Part shown: in pieces, positions 26,334 to 32,869 of the stretch
Layout of the letters: every line of letters begins with the position of its first letter
How positions within the stretch are numbered: the stretch's first letter is position 1
NCBI GenBank assembly: GCA_036270095.1
Contig: DATBDE010000025.1
Span: forward strand, 1 to 32,869
Direction: 5' to 3'
DNA length: 32,869 nucleotides
Source: DATBDE01 sp036270095
Lineage (GTDB): Bacteria > Actinomycetota > Thermoleophilia > Solirubrobacterales > Solirubrobacteraceae
Notes under the pieces: model-generated
Database searches by the model: none
What the model saw: only the letters and a program-made list of their open reading frames with translations
What the model was told of the DNA's origin: nothing
Made by a program: the position numbers and the translations under genes

Positions 26334-28095
26334 CGCCGTCGCCATCCTCCTCGACCTCGACGAGGCGGAACCAGAAGAAGCCGAGCGGCCCCAGCGTGAG
26401 CAGGTACGGCAGCTCGCCGATGCGGGGGAAGCGGCTGCGCCCCAGCATCTCCTCGGGGTAGCGGCCCTCGAACTCCGACAGGTCGAGCTCGACCGCCTGC
26501 GCCGAGCGGGCGAGGTTGTGGACGCACAGCACGACATCGCGCTCATAGCGGCGGATGTGGGCGAAGATCCGCTTGTTGGCCGGCCGCAGCCCCTCGTAGG
26601 TGCCGAGGCCGAACACCGGATGCTCCTTGCGCAGCGCGATGAAGCGGCGCGTCCAGCGCAGGAGCGACGTGGGGGTGCGGAGCTGAGCCTCGACGTTCAC
26701 TGCCTGGAACCCGTACACGGGATCCATCGACGACGGCGCGTAGAGCTGCGCGAAGTCGGCGCTCGAGAACCCGCCATTGCGGTCACCCGTCCACTGCATC
26801 GGCGTGCGCACGCCATCGCGGTCGCCGAGGTAGACGTTGTCTCCCATCCCGATCTCGTCGCCGTAGTACAGCACCGGGCTGCCGGGAAGCGAGAACAGGA
26901 TCGCGGTCATGAGCTCCACCTCGTCACGGCCGTTGTCGAGCAAGGGCGCGAGACGGCGGCGAATGCCGAGGTTGAGCTTCATGCGCGGGTCCTTCGCGTA
27001 CTCGGCGTACATGTAGTCGCGCTCCTCGTCGGTAACCATCTCGAGCGTCAGCTCGTCGTGGTTGCGCAGGAACAGCCCCCACTGGCAGTTGTCGGGGATG
27101 TGCGGGGTGCGATCGAGGATCTCGAGCAGCGGGATGGCCTCCTCGCGGCGCAGGGCCATGAACATGCGCGGCATGACGGGGAAGTGAAACGCCATGTGGC
27201 ACTCGTCGCCGGCGCCGAAATAGTCGACGACGTCCTCGGGCCACTGGTTGGCCTCGGCGAGCAGCACGCGGTCGGGGTAGTTCTCCTCCACCTCGCGACG
27301 CACCCGCTGGAGGTAGGCGTGCGTCTCGGGCAGGTTCTCGCAGCTCGTGCCCTCGCGCTCGTAGAGGTAGGGCACGGCGTCGAGTCGGAAGCCGTCGAGG
27401 CCCATGTCGAACCAGAAGCGGACGACCTCGAGCATCGCCTCCTGCACGTCCGGGTCGTCGAAGTTGAGGTCGGGCTGGTGGTGGAAGAATCGGTGCCAGT
27501 AGTACGCGCCGGCCTTCTCGTCCCACGTCCAGTTCGAGGGCTCGGTGTCGACGAAGATGACCCGCGCGCCGGCATAGCGCTGCGGCGCGTCCGACCACAC
27601 GTACCAGTCGCGCCGGGGCGAGTCGGGGCGCTCGCGCGCCTCCTGGAACCACGGGTGGTCGACCGAGGTGTGGTTCATGACTAGGTCGGCGATCACGCGG
27701 ATGCCGCGCTGGTGGGCCTCGTCGATGAAGCGGCGGACGTCCTCGATCCGGCCGTAATCGGAATGGATGGCGAGGAAGTCGGAGATGTCGTAGCCGCCAT
27801 CGCGCATCGGCGAGTCGTACATGGGCAGGAGCCAGATGCAGTCCACGCCGAGCCACTGCAGGTAGTCGAGCTTCTCGGTGAGGCCGCGGAAGTCCCCGGA
27901 GCCGTCGCCGTCGCCGTCGTAGAAGCCGCGGATGTAGAGCTCGTAGAAGACGGCCCGCTTGAACCACAGCGGCTCGGACTGGAACCAGTGCTCCGGCTCG
28001 GGGCGACGCGCTGCCTCGGGCGCCGCGAGTGTGCGCGGGCGCGGGCGTATCGCCCGGCTCACGCGGTGGGTCTCGGTGCGGTCGCGGACGCTCAC
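26323..28095 (-). CDS. treS: Trehalose synthase (maltose alpha-D-glucosyltransferase)
   Basis: A 590-residue GH13 enzyme that interconverts trehalose and maltose. Conserved parts: WFKRAVFYELYIRGFYDGDG, GVDCIWLLPMYDSPMRDGGY, DLVMNHTSVDHPWFQEAR (region I), GLDGFRLDAVPYLYEREGTS with nucleophile Asp239, LLAEANQWPEDVVDYFG with Glu281, and LRNHDELTLEMV with Asp347. No maltokinase domain is fused; mak is the next gene instead. I chose GTG 28095 because GGAGG lies 6 nt upstream; a GTG at 28125 in the same frame has no such site. The gap to the glgE stop is 49 nt, the largest in the operon, and its end overlaps mak. Confidence 0.96.
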   Translation of the reverse strand: MSVRDRTETHRVSRAIRPRPRTLAAPEAARRPEPEHWFQSEPLWFKRAVFYELYIRGFYDGDGDGSGDFRGLTEKLDYLQWLGVDCIWLLPMYDSPMRDGGYDISDFLAIHSDYGRIEDVRRFIDEAHQRGIRVIADLVMNHTSVDHPWFQEARERPDSPRRDWYVWSDAPQRYAGARVIFVDTEPSNWTWDEKAGAYYWHRFFHHQPDLNFDDPDVQEAMLEVVRFWFDMGLDGFRLDAVPYLYEREGTSCENLPETHAYLQRVRREVEENYPDRVLLAEANQWPEDVVDYFGAGDECHMAFHFPVMPRMFMALRREEAIPLLEILDRTPHIPDNCQWGLFLRNHDELTLEMVTDEERDYMYAEYAKDPRMKLNLGIRRRLAPLLDNGRDEVELMTAILFSLPGSPVLYYGDEIGMGDNVYLGDRDGVRTPMQWTGDRNGGFSSADFAQLYAPSSMDPVYGFQAVNVEAQLRTPTSLLRWTRRFIALRKEHPVFGLGTYEGLRPANKRIFAHIRRYERDVVLCVHNLARSAQAVELDLSEFEGRYPEEMLGRSRFPRIGELPYLLTLGPLGFFWFRLVEVEEDGDGDAR

Positions 28096-28144
28096 GCTTG
28101 GCCTCCGCTCGCCATCCAGGCGCACGATATAGAGGCCGGGTGAG

Positions 28145-30238
28145 TCATCCGGCTGGATGCACCACGCGGAGGACGTGGGCCATCCGCTCGCCGGGCGCCA
28201 GACGGACGTAGTTGCGGCCGAGGTGCCAGTCGTAGCGCTCGCCGTCGAGCAGGTCCTCCACCGTGAACACCGGCGCCAGCCCGAGCCACGCCGGCACGAC
28301 GGCCACCGCCTCCTGGGGCCAGCGCGGATCGAGGGTCACCACAACGATGAGCGTGTTGTCACCCCAGCGCTTGTGGTAGGCGACCAGCGCGTCGTTCTCG
28401 GTATCGAGGAACGTGACGTTCGAGAGGCGCTGGAGGGCGACGTTCTCGCGCCGGATGTGGTTGAGCCCTTGGACGAGGGGCAGGAGTGGACCGTCGAGGG
28501 CGCGGGCCTTGACCTCGTACTTCTCCGAGTCGAGGTACTCCTCGCTCCCCGCCCGCGCGGGCACATTCTCGAAGTGCTCGAACCCCGAGTAGATGCCGTA
28601 CGACGGCGAGAGGGTGGCGGCGAGTACGAGTCGCGTCTCAAACGCCGCCGGCCCACCGTGGACGAGGTACTCGTTGAGGATGTCCGGCGTGTTGACGAAG
28701 AAGTTCGGGCGGCAGTACTCCTGCATCCCCGAATACGCCAGCTCGTGGACGTACTCGGTCAGCTCGTGGCGCGAGTTCTTCCATGTGAAGTAGGTGTAGG
28801 ACTGGCTGAAGCCGGCCTTCGCGAGCGCGCGCAGCTTCACTCGCCGCGTGAACGCCTCGCTCAGGAAGACCACGTCGGGGTCGTGAGCCCTGACCTCACG
28901 GATCAGCCACTCCCAGAACGGCAGCGGCTTGGTGTGGGGGTTATCGACGCGAAAGATCCGGACCCCCCGGTCGACCCACAGCAGCACGATGTCGCGCAGC
29001 GCGTGCCAGAGCCCCTCCCAGTCCTCGGAGTCGAAGTTGACGTTGTAGATGTCCTGGTAGCGCTTGGGCGGGTTCTCGGCGTACTTGAGGGTGCCGTCGG
29101 GGCGGCGGTTGAACCACTCTGGGTGCTCCCGCAGCCAAGGGTGGTCGGCGGAGCACTGGATCGCGAAGTCGAGCGCGATCTCGATGCCGAGCCGGCGCGC
29201 GCCCTTCACCAGGCGCTCGAAGTCCTCGAGCGTACCGAGGTCGGGGTGGATGGCGTCGTGCCCGCCCTCCTCGGAACCGATCGCCCAGGGGCTGCCGGGG
29301 TCGTCGAGGCCGGCCTCGAGCGCGTTGTTGCGGCCCTTGCGGTTGGTCCGGCCGATCGGGTGGATCGGGGGGAAGTAGAGGACGTCGAAGCCCAGGTCGG
29401 CCAGCCTGGCGAGCTGCCTGCGGACGCCCTCGAACCCGCCCCAAGAGCGAGGGAAGAGCTCGTACCAGGAGGAGAAGCGCGCGCGCTCGCGCTCCACGTC
29501 GAGCTCCAGCGGCTCCTCCATCTCGGTGGCGTCGTGGCGGTCGGGGTGACGCTCGATGGCGGCCAGCAGCTCGGGGCCGAGGGCGGCGTCGTGCTTGGCC
29601 TCGTCGGGCGCGATCGGGTCGGCGAGGGTGGCGAGGACGTGGTCGAGCAGGCGGCGGTCCTCGCCGTCGGTGCGGGTGCGGACGTCCTCGAGCAGGACTA
29701 CGCCCTCGGAAAGCTCGCCGCGCAGGTCGCTCTGCCCGGCCTCGATCTTGCGGCTGAGCTCGTCGCGCCAGGTGCCGAAGAGATCGGACCAGGCCTCGAT
29801 CGTGAACCTCCACCGCCCCATTTCGGTGACCCGGAACCTGCCAGCCCAGCAGTCGCCGTCGACGTCGCGGTCGATCCAGTCCATGCGCGTCTCGGCCCAC
29901 TCGGTGTGGCCCGGGCCCTGGTAGCGGACGACGGCGCGGACGATCTCGTGACCGTCGCGAAAGATGTCGGCCGAGACGTCGACGTAGTCGCCGACGGTGC
30001 GCTTGGCCGGGTAGCGGCCGCAGTCGACGATCGGCGCTGGGCTGAGGACCTGGATGCGCGGCGGCGCGGTGCGCTCGGCGGGGGGTGGGAGCGCGGACCA
30101 GCCTTCGCCCGGGGGTTCGACCGGGTGCTCGCCGGTGGCCTCCGCGGGCGCCGGCGACCGCCGTCGGTCGGTCACGCCGGCGGGGGCGCCGGGGCCGGTG
30201 GCGGGACTCGTGCGTTCGCTGTCGCCTGAGGTGGGCAT
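28145..30238 (-). CDS. glgE: Alpha-1,4-glucan:maltose-1-phosphate maltosyltransferase
   Basis: A 697-residue GH13_3 enzyme that adds maltose from maltose-1-phosphate to the non-reducing end of alpha-1,4-glucan and frees phosphate. A low-complexity 55-residue head precedes the family start (RIQVLSPAPIVDCGRYPAKR). Then come SWYELFPRSWGGFEGV, YFPPIHPIGRTNRKGRNN, IALDFAIQCSADHPWLREHP with EWFNRRPDGTLKYAENPPK, VRIFRVDNPHTKPLPFWEW with nucleophile Asp432, VVFLSEAFTRR with Glu461, and NTPDILNEY with Asp519; all three catalytic acids are present. ATG at 30238, with a weak AGG about 10 nt before it. First gene of the operon; its promoter must lie in the region shared with malQ. Very likely essential for the cycle described in the summary. 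Confidence 0.97.
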   Translation of the reverse strand: MPTSGDSERTSPATGPGAPAGVTDRRRSPAPAEATGEHPVEPPGEGWSALPPPAERTAPPRIQVLSPAPIVDCGRYPAKRTVGDYVDVSADIFRDGHEIVRAVVRYQGPGHTEWAETRMDWIDRDVDGDCWAGRFRVTEMGRWRFTIEAWSDLFGTWRDELSRKIEAGQSDLRGELSEGVVLLEDVRTRTDGEDRRLLDHVLATLADPIAPDEAKHDAALGPELLAAIERHPDRHDATEMEEPLELDVERERARFSSWYELFPRSWGGFEGVRRQLARLADLGFDVLYFPPIHPIGRTNRKGRNNALEAGLDDPGSPWAIGSEEGGHDAIHPDLGTLEDFERLVKGARRLGIEIALDFAIQCSADHPWLREHPEWFNRRPDGTLKYAENPPKRYQDIYNVNFDSEDWEGLWHALRDIVLLWVDRGVRIFRVDNPHTKPLPFWEWLIREVRAHDPDVVFLSEAFTRRVKLRALAKAGFSQSYTYFTWKNSRHELTEYVHELAYSGMQEYCRPNFFVNTPDILNEYLVHGGPAAFETRLVLAATLSPSYGIYSGFEHFENVPARAGSEEYLDSEKYEVKARALDGPLLPLVQGLNHIRRENVALQRLSNVTFLDTENDALVAYHKRWGDNTLIVVVTLDPRWPQEAVAVVPAWLGLAPVFTVEDLLDGERYDWHLGRNYVRLAPGERMAHVLRVVHPAG

Positions 30239-30262
30239 GCAAGGACCTGGTCCCCCTATCTG

Positions 30263-31669
30263 ATGACCAATTCCCCCAATCTTGAATCTGGCCGTGCGGC
30301 GCGGGCAAGCGGCGCGCCCGACACGACCCCCCGATTGGGTGATGCCGGCCCCCGGCTCCACCCGAGTACTCCCCGTCCCCACCTTTCGCGCTCGAGCGGC
30401 GTGCAGCTCCATCCGACGTCGCTGCCGGGTGGGCGGCTCGGGGACGAGGCCTACCGTTTCGTGGAGTGGCTGGCCGAGGCCGGACAGTCTTGGTGGCAGG
30501 TGCTTCCGCTGGGGCCAGCCGGCGAGGGCCGGTCGCCGTACAAGGCGCCGTCGGTGTTCGCCGCGGCGCCGGAGCTGCTCGCCGAACCGGAGGCGGCCGT
30601 GGGGGCGGATGAGCTGGACGCGTTTCGCGCGCGGGAGCGCATCTGGCTCGCCGACTGGGAGCGGTTCGCGGGCGCCGGCGCCGCGGCCGACCAGGTGCGG
30701 TTCGACCGCGAGTGGGGAGCGCTCCGCGCGTTCGCGCGCTCTCGCGGGGTACGGGTCATCGGCGACGTGCCGATCTACATCGCGCCCAACGGGGCCGACC
30801 ACGTGACCCATCCCGAGCTGTTCCGGGAGGGCGAGGTCGCGGGCGCCCCGCCAGACAAGTTCAGCGCGCGCGGCCAGCTGTGGGGAAATCCGCTCTACGA
30901 CTGGCCGGCGCTGCGGCGGCGCGGGTACCGGTGGTGGGTCGCGCGGATGCGGCGGACGGCGGAGCTGGTGGATCTCGCCCGCATCGACCACTTCCGGGGG
31001 TTCGTCGCCTACTGGTCGGTGCCGGCGGACGCAGCTGATGCACGCGCCGGCCGGTGGCGGCGCGGACCCGGTCGCGCACCGTTCGACGCCGCCCGGCGCG
31101 AGCTCGGCGCGCTGGCGCTGGTGGCCGAGAACCTGGGCAACATCACGCCGGCCGTCGAGCGGCTGCGACGGATGCTCGGGCTCCCTGGGATGGCGGTGCT
31201 GCAGTTCGCCTTCGACCCCGACGAGCCGTGGAGCCCGCACCGCCTCCACCGCCACCGGCCCGACGACGTCGTGTACACGGGCACGCACGACCACGACACG
31301 ATCCGCGGGTGGTGGGAGGGGCTGGACCCGCCCGTGCGGTGCGAGGTAGAGGCCGCGCTGGCAAACGCCGGCATCGCCGACCGCGACCCGTGGTGGGCGC
31401 TCATCCGGCTGGCCTTCGCGTCGCCTGCGGTGGTCGCGATCGCGCAGATGCAGGACGTGCTCGGGCTGGGGAGCGAGGCGCGCATGAACGTGCCGGGCGT
31501 GGTGGACGAACGCAACTGGACGTGGCAGCTCCGACGCGGAAGCCTGACCGCCGATTTGGCGGCGCGGCTGCGCGCGGCGACGGAGGAGGCGGGGCGGCTG
31601 GTCAGCGGGCGCGAACCCGCAGCGCCGCGTCTCGCGCGCTCACCTTCGCATGGCGGTAGGCGTACGTGA
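30263..31669 (+). CDS. malQ: 4-alpha-glucanotransferase (amylomaltase)
   Basis: A GH77 enzyme that moves maltooligosaccharide segments between alpha-1,4-glucans, up to 468 residues as drawn and on the short side for the family. Homology starts at RSSGVQLHPTSLPGGRLGDE; ALRAFARSRGVRVIGDVPIY, LWGNPLYDWPALRRRGYRWW, LARIDHFRGF with nucleophile Asp242, LVAENLG with Glu289 and TGTHDHDT with Asp343 follow. Asn of the usual THDNDT is His here. The start is uncertain: ATG 30263 is only 24 nt from the glgE start and would leave no promoter; TTG 30335 and GTG 30401 are in frame. The 3' end overlaps the convergent hydrolase gene by 68 nt. Divergent from glgE, so the two units may share control. Confidence 0.9.
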   Translation: MTNSPNLESGRAARASGAPDTTPRLGDAGPRLHPSTPRPHLSRSSGVQLHPTSLPGGRLGDEAYRFVEWLAEAGQSWWQVLPLGPAGEGRSPYKAPSVFAAAPELLAEPEAAVGADELDAFRARERIWLADWERFAGAGAAADQVRFDREWGALRAFARSRGVRVIGDVPIYIAPNGADHVTHPELFREGEVAGAPPDKFSARGQLWGNPLYDWPALRRRGYRWWVARMRRTAELVDLARIDHFRGFVAYWSVPADAADARAGRWRRGPGRAPFDAARRELGALALVAENLGNITPAVERLRRMLGLPGMAVLQFAFDPDEPWSPHRLHRHRPDDVVYTGTHDHDTIRGWWEGLDPPVRCEVEAALANAGIADRDPWWALIRLAFASPAVVAIAQMQDVLGLGSEARMNVPGVVDERNWTWQLRRGSLTADLAARLRAATEEAGRLVSGREPAAPRLARSPSHGGRRT

Positions 31670-32294
31670 AGTCTCCACGCAGCCGCTTCCAGCGCGTCGT
31701 GTCGTAGCGGATCAGCGACGACGGCATGACCTTCGGCGGGCGCCCGTCCGCGGCGAGGCTGGCGAGCGCGCGCTCGGCGATCGCGATCTGCCCGAACGCC
31801 GTCGGGTGCACGTGGTCGGCCATCACGACGCGCCGCCCGCGGAAGCCGCGCAGGTCTGCGACGAGCGTCCCGGGCGCTGCCGCCGAGCGCTCGATCGCCG
31901 CGTTGCCCTCGCGCACGTACCTTGCGGGCGGGCGGCCGAGGTCGAGTGGGATCGTGAGCGTCAGCGTGCGGTCGCAGCGCTGCGCGAGGAAGTCGAGCGC
32001 AGTCGCCAGGTCGCGTTCGAACGCGACGGCGTCCCAGTCCGTGGCGCGCACGTCGTTGACGCCGATGTACACGCAGCCCAGGTCGTAGCGGGCGCCGGGG
32101 TCGGCGCTCTGGCGCCGTTGTGCCGGGATCTGCTCGGTGACCACGTCCGCGGCTCGCGCCCCGTCGGTCGCGAATCCCATGAAGGGCACCCCCAGCGCTC
32201 GCGCCACCCAGAGCGCCCACGACTGGAGGGCCACCCCGAACTGCAGCTCGCCGCCCCCGTTGGTGATCGAGTCGCCGAAGGCGAGCACGCCCAT
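31602..32294 (-). CDS. SGNH/GDSL-family hydrolase
   Basis: A 230-residue esterase- or lipase-like hydrolase. Block I is VLAFGDSITNGGGELQFG with the nucleophile Ser9, block III is YIGVNDVRATD, and block V is DHVHPTAFGQIA with the Asp/His pair. No signal peptide, so probably cytosolic; the substrate is unknown. Start ATG 32294 places the GDSI motif at the usual distance, but no good ribosome site precedes it; GTG 32321 (nine residues longer) with AGG close by is an alternative. The C-terminus overlaps the end of malQ by 68 nt on the opposite strand, so the two products share antisense coding. Confidence 0.85.
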   Translation of the reverse strand: MGVLAFGDSITNGGGELQFGVALQSWALWVARALGVPFMGFATDGARAADVVTEQIPAQRRQSADPGARYDLGCVYIGVNDVRATDWDAVAFERDLATALDFLAQRCDRTLTLTIPLDLGRPPARYVREGNAAIERSAAAPGTLVADLRGFRGRRVVMADHVHPTAFGQIAIAERALASLAADGRPPKVMPSSLIRYDTTRWKRLRGDFTYAYRHAKVSARDAALRVRAR

Positions 32295-32385
32295 GAGTTG
32301 TTCGTCGTCACGCAGCTCCACAGGCCTAGGGCGCAAAGTCCCTGCTATATCCAGGGAAATGTCCCGACACGTGCCAGCGGTTTGA

Positions 32386-32467
<82 letters not shown>

Positions 32468-32610
32468 GGGTGGCGGTCGATTCTAGGGCCGCCGCAGGCG
32501 CGCGACCGCTCAGCCATAGCTCGGCGTTCCTGGCTCGGGACGCAGGACTGAAGCCGGCATGGCACGGCGAACCCCGAGGACCTGGCCAGGGGCGCCGAGA
32601 TGGCTCAGGG

Positions 32611-32869
32611 TCAGCTGGCGTCGCGGAGGCGTTGTGCTTCCGGCAGCGCCTCGAGCTTCTTCAGCGTGTGGTTCTCGATCTGGCGGATCCGCTCACGCGT
32701 CACGTTGAAGGCCTGGCCGACCTCCTCGAGCGTGCGCGGGCGCTCGCCCGTCAGGCCGAAGCGCATCTCGATGACCTCGCGCTCGCGCGTCGGCAGCGCG
32801 GCGAGCGCGCGGCGAACGTTCTCGCGGCGGAGGTTCTCGGAGGCGATCTCGAACGGCGACTCGGCCGTC
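32611..32869 (-). CDS. Primary-type RNA polymerase sigma factor, C-terminal end (partial)
   Basis: The last 85 codons of a sigma-70 group 1/2 protein, cut by the window edge; the stop TGA is at 32613-32611. ALAALPTREREVIEMRFGL (region 4.1) and TLEEVGQAFNVTRERIRQIE followed by NHTLKKLEAL (region 4.2 helix-turn-helix) are the -35-recognising domain, and the RIRQIE sequence is that of RpoD/HrdB-type factors, not of ECF factors. Whether it is the essential housekeeping factor or a close paralogue cannot be decided from this part. The upstream coding part lies beyond the right edge. Confidence 0.92.
   Translation of the reverse strand, partial: TAESPFEIASENLRRENVRRALAALPTREREVIEMRFGLTGERPRTLEEVGQAFNVTRERIRQIENHTLKKLEALPEAQRLRDAS

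Noticed and set aside
32581..32590. CCTGGCCAGG palindrome after the sigma factor gene as terminator
   Set aside because: Short, with no U-rich run after it; could be chance in GC-rich DNA.

Overview
The window is high-GC (well over 65%) bacterial DNA with dense, often overlapping genes, frequent GTG/TTG starts, mycolic/streptomycete-style glycogen–trehalose enzymes, tyrosine and threonine tRNAs without a complete encoded CCA, an ECF41-type sigma factor and a HrdB/RpoD-like sigma factor. This suggests an actinobacterium; the short MalQ, the TadE-like secreted protein and the gene mix are what I would expect of the Thermoleophilia (Solirubrobacterales), but that placement is inference from gene content only.

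Left part (1-3.6 kb): a LuxR-type AAA regulator pseudogene with an in-frame stop, a fused membrane/spermidine-synthase-like protein, the last 44 codons of a SnoaL-like gene, a tRNA-Thr with an intrinsic terminator, and a small conserved stress-type protein. 3.7-8.3 kb: a secreted TadE-like protein of unknown function, a three-gene minus-strand operon (PAS sensor, metallo-beta-lactamase-fold hydrolase, membrane-anchored molybdopterin oxidoreductase), and a divergent multi-pass membrane protein. 8.3-13 kb is a regulatory patch: a TetR repressor with a SnoaL-like target, an ECF41 sigma factor (itself ending in a SnoaL-like domain) followed by another SnoaL-like gene, an EmrB/QacA-type exporter transcribed away from it, and a second TetR gene. 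The sigma/exporter intergenic region holds two facing ECF41-type promoters arranged as one large inverted repeat.

13-16.5 kb: a TetR-controlled four-gene row (YhgE/ABC-2-like membrane protein, two NAD-dependent epimerases, an F420/FMN luciferase-like monooxygenase) in which every gene is broken by small frameshifts although gene order, start/stop overlaps and ribosome sites survive. A remnant of a tyrosine recombinase lies just after it on the other strand.

16.9-31.7 kb is the centre of the window: a minus-strand operon glgE-treS-mak-glgB-treZ-glgX(treX)-treY, mostly translationally coupled, with a divergent malQ. GlgE/TreS/Mak/GlgB turn trehalose into branched alpha-glucan through maltose and maltose-1-phosphate; GlgX/TreY/TreZ debranch alpha-glucan and turn it back into trehalose; MalQ reshuffles the maltooligosaccharides. 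Together they form a closed trehalose/alpha-glucan cycle encoded in one transcription unit. The right edge carries an SGNH hydrolase, tRNA-Tyr and the C-terminus of a primary-type sigma factor.
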